Part shown: positions 1-9,584 of the stretch, piece by piece
Position numbering within the stretch: position 1 is the first letter of the stretch
Layout: each line of letters starts with the position of its first letter
Source: Burkholderia sp. Ax-1719
GTDB taxonomy: Bacteria > Pseudomonadota > Gammaproteobacteria > Burkholderiales > Burkholderiaceae
DNA length: 64,000 bases
Assembly (NCBI RefSeq): GCF_011753055.1
Contig: NZ_VWWJ01000022.1
Span: 62,001-126,000 of the forward strand
Direction of reading: 5' to 3'
The notes under the pieces: model-generated
What the model saw: the letters and a program-made list of their open reading frames with translations, nothing else
Told to the model about the DNA's origin: nothing
The model's database searches: none
Made by a program: the position numbers and the translations under genes

Positions 1-390
1 GCGGGTCAGGTGACGCAGGCGCGCCGTAACGATCCGCGCGTGACGCGCGTGGGCGCGTTCCTGCGCCGTACCAGCCTTGACGAACTGCCGCAGTTCATCA
101 ACGTGCTCAAGGGCGAGATGTCGGTGGTGGGGCCGCGTCCGCACGCGCTGGCGCACGACGACATTTATAAGGATCTCGTGCGCGGCTATATGGCGCGCTA
201 TCGCATCAAACCGGGCATTACCGGCTGGGCACAGGTCAACGGTTTCCGTGGCGAAACCGATCGTGTGGAAAAGATGCGCGACCGTGTACGTTTTGACCTG
301 CATTACATGCAGCACTGGAGCTTCGCGCTCGATCTGCGCATCGTCGCGATGACCATGTGGAAGGGCTTCGCTGGGCAGAATGCTTACTAA
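1..390 (+). CDS. bceB: Undecaprenyl-phosphate glucose-1-phosphate transferase, C-terminal part (partial)
   Basis: This open frame enters from the left edge and ends at the TAA at 388-390, so only about 129 C-terminal residues are visible. They carry the conserved catalytic tail of polyisoprenyl-phosphate hexose-1-phosphate transferases (WcaJ/WbaP family): a DELPQFINVLKGEMSVVGPRP block and an RIKPGITGWAQVNG block followed by R-G-E-T-D. Family members transfer glucose-1-phosphate from UDP-glucose to undecaprenyl phosphate at the inner membrane and so start the repeat unit. The gene order that follows (UDP-glucose dehydrogenase, phosphatase, Wza, BY-kinase) matches the bce-I cluster, which supports the name BceB. 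The N-terminal membrane segments lie outside the window. Confidence 0.93.
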   Translation, partial: AGQVTQARRNDPRVTRVGAFLRRTSLDELPQFINVLKGEMSVVGPRPHALAHDDIYKDLVRGYMARYRIKPGITGWAQVNGFRGETDRVEKMRDRVRFDLHYMQHWSFALDLRIVAMTMWKGFAGQNAY

Positions 391-446
391 GTCATACTGA
401 ATAACGCGCTGAAAAAATCGAAAGCGCATTGAATTTGCATTGAGCA

Positions 447-487
447 TACCAGGCGCGCCGCGTGCGCATGTGGCCGCGGCCCTGGTA
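447..487. repeat. Imperfect inverted repeat between bceB and bceC
   Basis: The arms TACCAGG (447-453) and CCTGGTA (481-487) are perfect inverted copies. The 27 bases between them are very GC-rich and could extend the hairpin imperfectly. It lies in the 129-bp gap before bceC. There is no T-tract after it, so it is not a classical terminator. It might be an intra-operon structure or a processing site; no function can be shown from sequence. Confidence 0.35.
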
Positions 488-519
488 GACACCAACAGGC
501 AATCACATTTGAGGTGGGC

Positions 520-1944
520 ATGAATCTGACGATCATTGGCAGCGGTTATGTGGGTCTCGTGACGGGCGCGTGTCTGGCCGACATCGGCAACGACGTGTTC
601 TGTCTCGACGTGGACCAGCGCAAGATCGATCTGCTCAATCAGGGCATCGTGCCGATTCACGAGCCGGGCCTGAAGGAAATCATCGAGCGCAACGTGCGCG
701 CGCGCCGTCTCACGTTCTCGACCGATGTGGAAGCGGCGGTCGCGCACGGCGACGTGCAGTTCATCGCCGTGGGCACGCCGCCCGACGAGGACGGTTCCGC
801 CGACCTGCAATACGTGCTGACCGCCGCGCGCAACATCGGCCGCCTGATGAACGGCTTCAAGGTCATCGTCGATAAATCGACGGTGCCGGTGGGGACGGCG
901 GCGCTGGTGCGCGACGCGATCGCGTCCGAGTTGCGCAAGCGCGGCGAGAACCACATGTTCTCGGTGGTTTCGAATCCGGAATTCCTCAAGGAAGGCGCGG
1001 CCGTCGATGATTTCGCGCGGCCCGACCGCATCGTGCTGGGCTGCGACGAAGACGTGCCGGGCGAGCGCGCACGCGAGCTGATGAAGCGCCTGTACGCGCC
1101 GTTCAACCGCAACCACGAACGCACGCTTTACATGGACGTGCATTCGGCGGAATTCACCAAATACGCGGCTAATGCGATGCTCGCCACGCGTATTTCATTC
1201 ATGAACGAACTGGCGAATCTGGCCGATCGCGTCGGCGCGGATATCGAAGCGGTGCGCCGCGGTATCGGCTCCGATCCGCGTATTGGCTATGACTTTCTCT
1301 ATGCAGGCTGCGGTTACGGCGGCTCGTGCTTCCCGAAAGACGTGAAGGCGCTGATGCGCACGGCCGAAGATTTCGGCGAACCGCTGCAGATCCTGCGCGC
1401 CGTGGAAGCGGTGAACGAAACGCAAAAGCAGGTGCTGGCGCAGAAGATCGTGACGCGCTTTGGCTCGGATCTCACGGGGCGCACGTTTGGTCTCTGGGGC
1501 CTCGCATTCAAGCCGAACACGGACGATATGCGCGAAGCGCCCAGCCGCACGCTGATCGCCGAATTGCTGGCGCGCGGCGCGCGCGTGCAGGCTTATGACC
1601 CGGTTGCGGTAAAGGAAGCGCAGCGCGTGCTGGAGATGGATCTGCAAAAGACGCCTGAGCAGCTGGAACGTCTCGTCTATGCCAATGACGCCATGGAAGC
1701 CGCTAACGGTGCGGATGCGCTGGTCGTGGCCACCGAATGGAAGGTGTTCAAGGCGCCGGATTTCGAAACGCTCAAGGCGCAGCTGAAAACGCCAATCGTC
1801 TTCGACGGCCGCAATCTGTACGAGCCGCTGTCGCTGCAGGAACTCGGCATCGAATATCACGCCGTGGGGCGCGCAAGCGCCACGCAGGCAAGCCGTGCAC
1901 GCGCCGAAGCAGTAACTTCGACGCAAACGCAAGTGACTGCGTAA
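520..1944 (+). CDS. bceC: UDP-glucose 6-dehydrogenase
   Basis: It oxidises UDP-glucose to UDP-glucuronate with two NAD+, supplying glucuronic acid for the exopolysaccharide. The predicted protein has 474 residues, in the usual range for bacterial UGDH. The N-terminal Rossmann motif GSGYVGL opens the protein, and the catalytic cysteine (about C270) sits in the family motif GCGYGGSCFPKD. The C-terminal UDP-binding domain is followed by a short Ala/Thr-rich tail. I chose the ATG at 520 because GAGG at 511-514 stands five bases before it; an in-frame GTG at 514 overlaps that ribosome site and is less likely. It is followed closely by bceD. Confidence 0.96.
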   Translation: MNLTIIGSGYVGLVTGACLADIGNDVFCLDVDQRKIDLLNQGIVPIHEPGLKEIIERNVRARRLTFSTDVEAAVAHGDVQFIAVGTPPDEDGSADLQYVLTAARNIGRLMNGFKVIVDKSTVPVGTAALVRDAIASELRKRGENHMFSVVSNPEFLKEGAAVDDFARPDRIVLGCDEDVPGERARELMKRLYAPFNRNHERTLYMDVHSAEFTKYAANAMLATRISFMNELANLADRVGADIEAVRRGIGSDPRIGYDFLYAGCGYGGSCFPKDVKALMRTAEDFGEPLQILRAVEAVNETQKQVLAQKIVTRFGSDLTGRTFGLWGLAFKPNTDDMREAPSRTLIAELLARGARVQAYDPVAVKEAQRVLEMDLQKTPEQLERLVYANDAMEAANGADALVVATEWKVFKAPDFETLKAQLKTPIVFDGRNLYEPLSLQELGIEYHAVGRASATQASRARAEAVTSTQTQVTA

Positions 1945-1975
1945 TCGAGCAGTCGAAACGAGGAGTCACCCGTCC

Positions 1976-2425
1976 ATGTTCAACGACGTATTGATCGTCT
2001 GCCACGCGAATGTCTGCCGCTCGCCCGCGGCGGAGCAGCTGTTTCGCGCGCGTCTTCGCGAGCGTGCGGCCAGCCATGCAGGTGCGTTTCATTCGGCGGG
2101 TCTGCGCGCACGCGAAGGCGTGGACATGGACCCGGTGATGCAACGCCTGCTCGCGGAGCGCGGTGTAGAAGTGGGCGAACATCGTTCGCGCCGCCTCACG
2201 AGCCGCCTCGTGCGTCAGGCCGACCTCGTGCTGGTCACGGAGCGCCATCAGGTCTCCGAGGTCGAGCGTATCGAACCGACCGCGCGCGGCAAGGTGTACG
2301 CGCTCGGCAATTGGGAAAACTCGGACGTCGCTGATCCGCATGGCCAGGATGAAGCCATGTATCGCGACAGTCTGGAGTTGATGGATCGTCTGGTTAAGGG
2401 ATGGCTGAGCCGAATATGCCAATGA
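1976..2425 (+). CDS. bceD: Low-molecular-weight protein-tyrosine phosphatase
   Basis: The 149-residue protein has the signature P-loop near its N-terminus, C-H-A-N-V-C-R-S-P (CX5R), and an acidic D-P-H-G type region near the C-terminus, as in Wzb/Etp phosphatases. Members dephosphorylate the C-terminal tyrosine cluster of the partner BY-kinase, here BceF, and thereby tune polymer length and export. GAGGAG stands about 10 bases before the ATG. The stop overlaps the likely bceE start (ATGA at 2422-2425), which indicates translational coupling. Confidence 0.95.
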   Translation: MFNDVLIVCHANVCRSPAAEQLFRARLRERAASHAGAFHSAGLRAREGVDMDPVMQRLLAERGVEVGEHRSRRLTSRLVRQADLVLVTERHQVSEVERIEPTARGKVYALGNWENSDVADPHGQDEAMYRDSLELMDRLVKGWLSRICQ

Positions 2426-3597
2426 GTAAACTCAATCTGATGAGCGCGCTGGCGCTGAGTGTTTTTGTTTCCGCCTGCGCAACCGCGCCCGGTAACTACC
2501 TCGACTCGTCCAGCCTCAAGGAGCAGCCGAGCAATCAGCCGCAGAAGCAGTACGACGTGCATCTGATCGACTCGCAGCTCGTCATGCGTCAGGCGCAGGA
2601 AGCCGTGGCCGCGCAACAGCGCGAACTGCCGCCGGCGAAATACACGTCGCCGACCGACTACGTCTACCACCTCGCGCCCCAGGACATTCTGGGCGTGACG
2701 GTGTATGACCATCCGGAACTGTCCACGCCGCAAGGCTCGACGTTCTCGACGGGCGGCAACACCACGCAGACCGTGGGGCAGGCGCTCACGCAGCCATACA
2801 CCAATGCGCTGTCGGGGCAGTCCGATCCGTACGGCCAGACCATCGCCAAGGACGGCACCATCTACTTCCCGTTCGTGGGCCGCGTGATGGCCGCAGGCAA
2901 GACGCCTGGCCAGTTGCGCGACCAGCTTGCTTCGGGTCTGGGTCCGTACATCAAGAATCCGCAGGTGGACGTGCGCGTGCTCGCCTACCGTAGCCAGAAA
3001 ATCCAGGTGACCGGCGACGTAAAGACGCCGGGCCCGCTTTCCATGAGCGACGTGCCGCTCACGCTCGTCGACGCCATCACGCGTTCGGGCGGCAGCACCG
3101 ACAACGCCGATATCAACCGCGTGCGCCTCACGCGCAACGGCAAGCTCTATGTGCTGGATGCGAACCGTATGCTCGATTCGGGCGACGCGACGCAGAACGT
3201 GATGCTTCAGGACGGCGATATCGTCAATGTGCCGGATCGTTCGGATAGCAGAGTATTCGTGATGGGCGAAGTGAAAACGCCCACCCAGACCGGCATGATC
3301 CGCGGCAAGCTGACGATTGCCGATGCGCTCACGACCGCTGGCGGCATTCTCGATACCGATGCGAATCCGCGTCAGATCTTCGTGATGCGCAATATGAAGG
3401 ACAACCCGGGCGAGCCGGAGATCTACCGTCTCGACATGACCAAGCCGGACGCGATCATGCTGTCTTCGCAATTCCAGCTCAAGCCGATGGATGTCGTGTA
3501 TGTCGGTACGGCGGCCTCGACGACCTTCAACCGCCTGTTGCAGCAGATTCTGCCAACGGTGCAGACGGTCTTCTACCTGAAGCAGATCACGCGCTAA
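2422..3597 (+). CDS. bceE: Outer-membrane polysaccharide export lipoprotein, Wza/OPX family
   Basis: It forms the outer-membrane channel for exopolysaccharide export. The 391-residue product begins with a lipoprotein signal peptide ending in the lipobox V-S-A-C (lipidated Cys at about residue 19). A Poly_export domain follows (D-Y-V-Y-H-L-A-P-Q-D-I-L-G-V-T-V-Y), and then SLBB-type repeats with V-Y-V-L-D/V-F-V-M-G-E-V-K-T-P blocks. The start at 2422 gives an ATGA overlap with bceD and a compact signal peptide. In-frame ATGs at 2401 and 2416 are alternatives, and TAAGGG at 2395-2400 could serve the latter, so the start is uncertain by a few codons. It works with BceF in the next gene. Confidence 0.93.
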   Translation: MSKLNLMSALALSVFVSACATAPGNYLDSSSLKEQPSNQPQKQYDVHLIDSQLVMRQAQEAVAAQQRELPPAKYTSPTDYVYHLAPQDILGVTVYDHPELSTPQGSTFSTGGNTTQTVGQALTQPYTNALSGQSDPYGQTIAKDGTIYFPFVGRVMAAGKTPGQLRDQLASGLGPYIKNPQVDVRVLAYRSQKIQVTGDVKTPGPLSMSDVPLTLVDAITRSGGSTDNADINRVRLTRNGKLYVLDANRMLDSGDATQNVMLQDGDIVNVPDRSDSRVFVMGEVKTPTQTGMIRGKLTIADALTTAGGILDTDANPRQIFVMRNMKDNPGEPEIYRLDMTKPDAIMLSSQFQLKPMDVVYVGTAASTTFNRLLQQILPTVQTVFYLKQITR

Positions 3598-3648
3598 GGG
3601 CGTGAGGTCTTCCCTCCCACGCAACACGATTTAATACGGGATCGAAAC

Positions 3649-5877
3649 GTGAGCATTCAAGCCAACAGTCAGGCGGCCCCGGCGGCCCGCACAGAGGAAG
3701 AGGACGTCGTCCTCGGCCAGTTGCTGCGCGTCATCATCGACGACATCGGCTGGCTCATCGCGATCGCGGCGGTGGTGGTCGGCTGCGCCGTGTTCTACTG
3801 CTTCGTCGCCAAGCCGGTCTATACGGCGGACACGCAGGTGCGCGTCGAGCAGGCCGATTACACCTCGCAGGCACTGACGCAAACGCAGTCGGGCGCCAAC
3901 ATCACGAGCGGCCAGCAGGGCTCCCTGCCGACCGATGCGGAAATCCAGATGATCCAGAGCCGCAGCGTGCTCGAACCGGTCGTCAAGCAGTTCAAGCTGA
4001 ACTTCACGGTTTCGCCGGTCACGTTGCCGGTGGTCGGCAGCCTCGCGGCGCGTCTGGCGACGCCGGGCACGCCGTCGCATCCGTGGTTCGGTCTGGGCAG
4101 CTACGCATGGGGCGGCGAAGTCGCCAACGTGGATTCGATCGAAGTGTCGCCCGAGCTTGAAGGCAAGAAGCTCACGATGACTGCCCTCGACGACAACCGC
4201 TTCGTGATTTCCGGCCCGGATGGCGGGCGTCTGGTGGAAGGCACGGTGGGCCAGCAGGTGCAGGGCGGCGGCGTCACGATGCTCGTGAGCGAGCTGAAGG
4301 CACGCCCCGGCACGCGCTTCACGGTGGTCCGCATGAACGATCTGGACGCCGTCACGGGCTTCCAGAACGCGGTCAAGGTGCAGGAGCAGGGCAAGCAGAC
4401 GGGCGTGATCGATATCTCGCTCGAAGACAACGATCCGGATCACGCTGCCCAGGTGGCGAATGCAGTCGCAGAATCGTATCTGCGTGAACACGTCGCCACC
4501 AAGCAGGCCGATGCAAGCAAGATGCTCGACTTCCTGCGCAGCGAGCAGCCACGCCTGAAGTCGGACCTTGAAAATGCCGAAGCTGCGCTCACCGCGTATC
4601 AAAGCAAGTCGGGCTCGATCAACGCCAGCGATGAAGCAAAGATCTATCTGGACGGCAGCGTGCAGTACGAGCAGCAGATTTCCGCGCTGCAATTGCAGAT
4701 CGCTTCGCTGCAACAACGTTTTGGCGACCAGCATCCGGTGCTGATCGCGGCGCGCCAGCAGCTCGCGCAACTCCAGGGCGAGCGCGCCAAATACGACACC
4801 AAGTTCCGCGATCTGCCGGCCACCGAAGTGAAGGCCGTGCAGTTGCAACGCGACGCAAAGGTGGCGGAAGACATCTACGTGCTGCTGCTCAACCGTATCC
4901 AGGAGCTCTCTGTGCAGCGTGTGGGCACGGGCGGCAACGTGCATATCGTCGATCCGGCGATGCGTCCGGGCAAGCCGTCGAAGCCGAAGAAGCTGCTGAT
5001 CATTTCGGCGGCTACGATGCTTGGCCTGATTCTGGGTACCGGCTTCGTGCTGATGCGCCGGAACATGTTCAAGGGCATCGTCGATCCGGACGTCATCGAG
5101 CGCAATTTCCAGCTGCCGGTCTATGGTCTCGTACCCCTTTCGCCGGAACAGGCGGTACTGGAAAAGCGTGCGCCGGTGCGTGGCGGTACGCGTCTGCGTG
5201 AAGTGCTCGCCAACGCTGCGCCGAAGGACCTCACGGTCGAAAGCCTGCGTTCGCTGCGCACTTCGCTGCAGTTCAGCGTGATGGACGCGCGCAATCATGT
5301 GGTGGCGCTGACCGGTTCGGTGCCGGGCGTCGGCAAGAGCTTTCTGACTGCGAATCTGGCGGTGCTGCTGGCGCACTCGGGCAAGCGCGTGCTGATGATC
5401 GACGGCGATATGCGCCGCGGCGCGCTCGAACGCTATCTGGGCGGCCCGCAGGAAAACGGCTTTTCCGAGCTGCTTTCTGGGCAGATTGCGCTGGACGAGG
5501 CGATTCGCGGCACCGAAGTGGATAACCTGCAATTCATTTCGTGCGGCCGCCGTCCGCCGAATCCGTCTGAATTGCTGATGTCGCCGCGCCTGGGCCAATA
5601 CCTCGAAGGCCTCGCCAAGCGCTACGACATTTTGCTGATCGACACGCCGCCAGTGCTGGCCGTGACCGATGCCGCCATCATCGGCGGCCACGCGGGATCG
5701 ACCTTCGTGGTGCTGCGCTCGGGCATGCATACGGAAGGCGAGATCGCCGATACGCTCAAGCGTCTGCGTAATGCGGGCGTGCGCGTGACGGGCGGTGTTT
5801 TCAACGGCGTGCCGGCGCGTGCGCGCGGCAGCTACGGCTATGGCTACGACGCGGTGCAGGAATACCTGAGCGCCTGA
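3649..5877 (+). CDS. bceF: Bacterial tyrosine kinase fused to Wzz-type chain-length regulator (BY-kinase)
   Basis: This inner-membrane polysaccharide co-polymerase and autokinase has 742 residues. Transmembrane segments lie near residues 33-55 and 448-468 and enclose a periplasmic Wzz domain with coiled-coil heptads (about 275-390). The cytoplasmic kinase domain has Walker A GSVPGVGKSF (about 555), Walker A' VLMIDGDMRRG (about 582) and Walker B ILLIDTPP (about 661). The C-terminal tail YGYGYDAVQEY holds the tyrosine cluster that these kinases autophosphorylate and that BceD would dephosphorylate. It starts with GTG; GGGA lies about 9 bases upstream. It is separated from bceE by 51 bp. Confidence 0.96.
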   Translation: MSIQANSQAAPAARTEEEDVVLGQLLRVIIDDIGWLIAIAAVVVGCAVFYCFVAKPVYTADTQVRVEQADYTSQALTQTQSGANITSGQQGSLPTDAEIQMIQSRSVLEPVVKQFKLNFTVSPVTLPVVGSLAARLATPGTPSHPWFGLGSYAWGGEVANVDSIEVSPELEGKKLTMTALDDNRFVISGPDGGRLVEGTVGQQVQGGGVTMLVSELKARPGTRFTVVRMNDLDAVTGFQNAVKVQEQGKQTGVIDISLEDNDPDHAAQVANAVAESYLREHVATKQADASKMLDFLRSEQPRLKSDLENAEAALTAYQSKSGSINASDEAKIYLDGSVQYEQQISALQLQIASLQQRFGDQHPVLIAARQQLAQLQGERAKYDTKFRDLPATEVKAVQLQRDAKVAEDIYVLLLNRIQELSVQRVGTGGNVHIVDPAMRPGKPSKPKKLLIISAATMLGLILGTGFVLMRRNMFKGIVDPDVIERNFQLPVYGLVPLSPEQAVLEKRAPVRGGTRLREVLANAAPKDLTVESLRSLRTSLQFSVMDARNHVVALTGSVPGVGKSFLTANLAVLLAHSGKRVLMIDGDMRRGALERYLGGPQENGFSELLSGQIALDEAIRGTEVDNLQFISCGRRPPNPSELLMSPRLGQYLEGLAKRYDILLIDTPPVLAVTDAAIIGGHAGSTFVVLRSGMHTEGEIADTLKRLRNAGVRVTGGVFNGVPARARGSYGYGYDAVQEYLSA

Positions 5878-5894
5878 TGAAGGAGGAACACGCG

Positions 5895-6821
5895 ATGAAA
5901 GTGACCGTGCTCGTGCCGACGTATCGGCGTCCTGAGGATCTTGCGCGTTGTCTGTCCGCGCTGCTGTGCCAGCAGCGCGCACCCGACCAGATCGTGGTGG
6001 TGGCGCGTGCCGACGATGCGATTACGCATGCCTGTCTCGCCGAACACGTCACGCCGCGCGTGCTGAACGTGGACGTGGCGACGGTGGAAGAGCCGGGTCA
6101 GGTGGCTGCGCTCAATCGCGGTCTGGAAGCGGCGACGGGCGACGTGATCGCCATCACCGACGATGATGCTGCGCCGCGCGCCGACTGGGTGGCGCGCATC
6201 GCCGCGCATTTCGAGTCAGATGCGAAACTCGGCGCGCTGGGTGGCCGCGACTGGGTGCATGAGGAAGGCCGCATTCTCGACGGCGAGCGTGAACTGGTGG
6301 GTCGCGTGCAGCGGACCGGGCGCATCGTCGGCAATCATCATCTGGGCGTTGGCGAGGCGCGTGAAGTCGATCTGCTCAAAGGCGCGAATATGAGCTACCG
6401 GCGCGCGGCGATCGGCGATCTGCGTTTTGACCGCCGTTTGCGCGGCACTGGCGCACAGACCCACAACGATATGGCCTTCAGCATGGGCGTGAAGCGTGCG
6501 GGCTGGAAGCTCGTGTACGACCCGCTCGTGGCCGTCGATCACTATCCCGCACCGCGCCCCGGAGAAGATCCGCGCAACGCACAGACGCTCGCTTCGATCC
6601 GCAATGGCGCATTCAATTTCCACCTGATCCTGCGCGGCCATCTTGCGCCAATGCACCGAGAAACCGCCTGGTGGTGGTGGGCGCTGGTGGGCACGCGCGT
6701 TTATCCAGGCTTGTTGCTGACGGGTTTGAGCGCAGTGCGCTCAGGCTCGGCAGGCGCGGCGTTCGCGCGCTGGCGCGCGGTACGCGGCGGCGCGCGTGAG
6801 GCGCGCCGCGCGATGGCGTAA
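5895..6821 (+). CDS. bceG: Family 2 glycosyltransferase
   Basis: The 308-residue protein opens with the GT2 motif VLVPTYRRPEDL. The nucleotide-sugar/metal-binding D-x-D lies in AITDDDAAPRADW and is followed by an acceptor-domain stretch. Hydrophobic residues near the C-terminus (around the W-W-W-W-A-L segment) suggest membrane association. By position it is BceG, one of the enzymes that adds sugars to the lipid-linked repeat. The ATG at 5895 has an excellent AGGAGGA seven bases upstream. An upstream ATG at 5877 overlaps the bceF stop (TGATG) and is the alternative. Sugar specificity cannot be read from the sequence. Confidence 0.92.
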   Translation: MKVTVLVPTYRRPEDLARCLSALLCQQRAPDQIVVVARADDAITHACLAEHVTPRVLNVDVATVEEPGQVAALNRGLEAATGDVIAITDDDAAPRADWVARIAAHFESDAKLGALGGRDWVHEEGRILDGERELVGRVQRTGRIVGNHHLGVGEAREVDLLKGANMSYRRAAIGDLRFDRRLRGTGAQTHNDMAFSMGVKRAGWKLVYDPLVAVDHYPAPRPGEDPRNAQTLASIRNGAFNFHLILRGHLAPMHRETAWWWWALVGTRVYPGLLLTGLSAVRSGSAGAAFARWRAVRGGAREARRAMA

Positions 6822-6900
6822 AAAAGATCGCCAGAAGTTTTCGCTTGCGCGTCGATGAAATGATCGACGCGAGCGCACACGAATTTACGGAGGACCCCGA

Positions 6901-8052
6901 ATGAGCAGTACGAACGTCCACGTGCACCTGTTTTACGGCGCGGATCCGCGCCACTATCGTAAAGGCGAGAATATCGGCTCGCTGTATGGCTATCATCACG
7001 CGGAATCGTCGGAATTCGCGCTGAATTACGCGCAGGACGCACGCGAAGGCAAGCCGGTGCGTTTCGTGCGCCGTGCGCTCAAGGCGGCGCTTGGTTTCGA
7101 TTTCATTCACGCATGGCGTAACCGTGAAGCCATGCTCAATTCGGATGTGATCTGGACGCATACGGAACAGGAGCATCTGGCCGTGGCGCTCGTGCTGCTG
7201 ATGCAGGCGAAAAAGGGCGGAGCGCGTCCGCTGCTGCTCGCGCAAAGCGTCTGGTTGCTCGACCGCTGGCCGGGCTATGGCGGCCTGCGTCGTGCCTTCT
7301 ACAAACGGCTGCTCGCGCGGGCCGATCGTCTCACCACGCTCGCGAGTGAAAACGCAGCGCTCTGCAAACAGTTTTTCGGCCGCGCGGCTACGCCGCTGCT
7401 TTACGGCCTGAATACCACCGATTTCCCGCTGTGCCCGCCCTCGCACTGGAAGCCGCATACGCCCGTGCGTGTGGCTGCCATCGGCAACGACCGCGACCGC
7501 GACTGGACCACGCTCGTGGCTGCCTTGCGCGACGATGCGCGCTACGAGGTGCGTATCGCCACGCGCCGTCGCATGCCCGCCTCCGCGCGCGCTGCCAACG
7601 TGGAGATCGTGCGCGTATCCGGCATCCAGCAACAGCATGCGCTCTATGACTGGGCCGATATCATCGTCGTGCCGCTGCGCCCCAATACGCACGCTTCGGG
7701 CATCACCGTGATGCTGGAAGCGGCCGCGCTCGGCAAGCCGATGATCGTCACGAAAGTGGGCGCGCTCGACGATTATTTCGACGACAAAGCCGCGTTCTAT
7801 ATCGAGCCTTTCAACGCGCAGCAATTGCGCGAGGCTGTTGACGCGCTGGTGGCAGCTCCCGCACGCACGCTGGCGCAGGCGCGCGAGGCCTGCGAGCAAT
7901 TGAGCACGCGCGATCTCACTACGGAGAACTACGCGCGCCAGCACGCGCAACTCACGCGCGAAATGCTGCTCGAACGCGATCCGCGTACGCAGCCCGCTAC
8001 GCCCGCAGCGATGGCGGCGAGCGCTACCGGCCAGATGCCGCGCGGGATGTGA
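6901..8052 (+). CDS. bceH: Glycosyltransferase of GT-B fold (BceH)
   Basis: The 383-residue cytosolic protein has a C-terminal GT4-like donor domain: a segment reading LYDWADIIVVPLRPN is followed by ITVMLEAAALGKPMIV, which resembles the donor-binding helix of GT4 enzymes. The classical E-x7-E is not fully conserved there. GGAGG lies six bases before the ATG, after a 79-bp gap from bceG. In cepacian clusters this position is BceH, a glycosyltransferase of unknown linkage. The stop overlaps the next reading frame (GTGA at 8049-8052). Confidence 0.88.
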   Translation: MSSTNVHVHLFYGADPRHYRKGENIGSLYGYHHAESSEFALNYAQDAREGKPVRFVRRALKAALGFDFIHAWRNREAMLNSDVIWTHTEQEHLAVALVLLMQAKKGGARPLLLAQSVWLLDRWPGYGGLRRAFYKRLLARADRLTTLASENAALCKQFFGRAATPLLYGLNTTDFPLCPPSHWKPHTPVRVAAIGNDRDRDWTTLVAALRDDARYEVRIATRRRMPASARAANVEIVRVSGIQQQHALYDWADIIVVPLRPNTHASGITVMLEAAALGKPMIVTKVGALDDYFDDKAAFYIEPFNAQQLREAVDALVAAPARTLAQAREACEQLSTRDLTTENYARQHAQLTREMLLERDPRTQPATPAAMAASATGQMPRGM

Positions 8053-8054
8053 TC

Positions 8055-9584
8055 ATGCGTGCGCCGTCCACCTTTCCCGGCTCCATGCCGCCTCCCGGTC
8101 CCGCTGCAGCGCCAGCGACGCAGCCTGCGCCGAAATCGGGCCTGCGTCGCGCGATGGGCCGCGATACGCTGCCGGTCATCGCGCTGTGGACGCTGACCGG
8201 GCTCCTGATCCTCGCGCATCAGGGCTCGGTGCTTACGCTCGCGTTTCCTGCACTGGCCATCGCTACGGGACTGTGGCTCTATTTTGTGAATCCGGTGCGC
8301 TATATCGGCTTCATGTGGTGGCTGTGGTTCCTGAGCCCCGAAGTGCGCCGTCTCGCCGATTACGGCAAGGGCGGCTTTACGCCCACCAGCCTGATTCAGG
8401 TCGCGCCGCTCGCGGTGACGATGATCAGCGGGCTCTCACTGCTGCGCTATTACCCCGTGCTTGCGCAGCGTCGTGGTCTGCCGCTGCTGCTCGCCTTGCT
8501 TGGCATCGGCTATGGCTTCGTGGTGGGTGTGGTCGCCAACGGGCCGGCCGCCGCCGTGTTCGATCTGGCGAACTGGGTCTATCCGCTGCTGATCGGATTC
8601 CACATTATGGTGCTCACGCGCAATTACGAGGAAACCCGCGACACCATCGTCAATACCTTCATCTACGGCATGTTCGTGATGGGCGCGTATGGTCTGGTGC
8701 AGTTTTTCATCATGCCGCCGTGGGACGCGATGTGGATGATCGGCTCCGATATGAATTCGCAGGGCGACCCCGTTCCGCTCGGCGTGCGCGTGTTCAGCAC
8801 GATGAACTCTTCGGGGCCGTTCGCCTTCGCCATGATGGGCGCGATGGTGCTGGTGATGGCCGCGAAGCATCGCGTGCGCTGGATCGCGGCGGCATTCGGC
8901 TTCTTCTCGTTCGCGCTTTCGCTGGTGCGTTCGACCTGGGGCGGCTGGGCAATCGCCATGGTGATCCAGCTGATGAAGTCGAGCAACAAGGTGCGCCTGC
9001 GCATCATTGTGAGCGCTTTCGTGCTGGCGGGCGTGTGCGTACCGCTGCTGACGTTCGGACCGGTCGCCGACCGCATGCAGCAACGCCTGAACACGCTCGT
9101 GAATCTGAGCGACGACCAGAGCTACGAAGCGCGTAACCAGTTTTACGCCGATTTCGCCAAAACCGCCTTCACCGATGTGACGGGCGAGGGCCTGGGCGCA
9201 ACCGGCGCATCGACCAAGCTGTCCAGCAGTAACGGCCAGCTCGGCCAGTACGGCAGTTTCGATAGCGGCGTGATGAACATTCCGTTCGTGCTCGGCTGGC
9301 CAGGCACGCTGATGTACATGTCGGGCGTGCTGTGGCTGCTCGCGCGCGCGGTGCGCGTGGCGCTGCGCATGCCCGAGGACCGCTACGTCTGCGCATGTCT
9401 GAGCCTGATGGTCTCGATCTTCGCGATGCTGGTGTTCACCAATTCGCTGGTGGGCACGGGCGGTCTGCTGCTGTTTTCCAGTGTTTTTTCCATTCTCAGC
9501 GCGGGGCATTGGCGCAGGATGACGCGGCGTCAGGCCAGCGCCATCACTCCAGACACTACCCCGACTACGGAGGTCTCCGATTGA
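8055..9584 (+). CDS. bceI: Exopolysaccharide repeat-unit polymerase, Wzy type
   Basis: The 509-residue integral membrane protein has about 11-12 hydrophobic spans. A large loop before the last spans includes the N-L-S-D-D-Q-S-Y-E-A-R region typical of O-antigen ligase/polymerase (Wzy_C) proteins. In the Wzy-dependent pathway it joins lipid-linked repeat units at the periplasmic face. I chose ATG 8055 because GGGA stands seven bases upstream; the GTG at 8049, coupled to the bceH stop, is a possible alternative. The Pro/Ala-rich first 35 residues are probably cytoplasmic. Confidence 0.9.
   Translation: MRAPSTFPGSMPPPGPAAAPATQPAPKSGLRRAMGRDTLPVIALWTLTGLLILAHQGSVLTLAFPALAIATGLWLYFVNPVRYIGFMWWLWFLSPEVRRLADYGKGGFTPTSLIQVAPLAVTMISGLSLLRYYPVLAQRRGLPLLLALLGIGYGFVVGVVANGPAAAVFDLANWVYPLLIGFHIMVLTRNYEETRDTIVNTFIYGMFVMGAYGLVQFFIMPPWDAMWMIGSDMNSQGDPVPLGVRVFSTMNSSGPFAFAMMGAMVLVMAAKHRVRWIAAAFGFFSFALSLVRSTWGGWAIAMVIQLMKSSNKVRLRIIVSAFVLAGVCVPLLTFGPVADRMQQRLNTLVNLSDDQSYEARNQFYADFAKTAFTDVTGEGLGATGASTKLSSSNGQLGQYGSFDSGVMNIPFVLGWPGTLMYMSGVLWLLARAVRVALRMPEDRYVCACLSLMVSIFAMLVFTNSLVGTGGLLLFSSVFSILSAGHWRRMTRRQASAITPDTTPTTEVSD

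Noticed and set aside
3631..5982. A 783-codon open frame on the minus strand opposite bceF.
   Set aside because: High GC gives long antisense frames. The plus strand carries a complete BY-kinase with all motifs; the antisense translation is Arg/His/Ala-rich and shows no family features.
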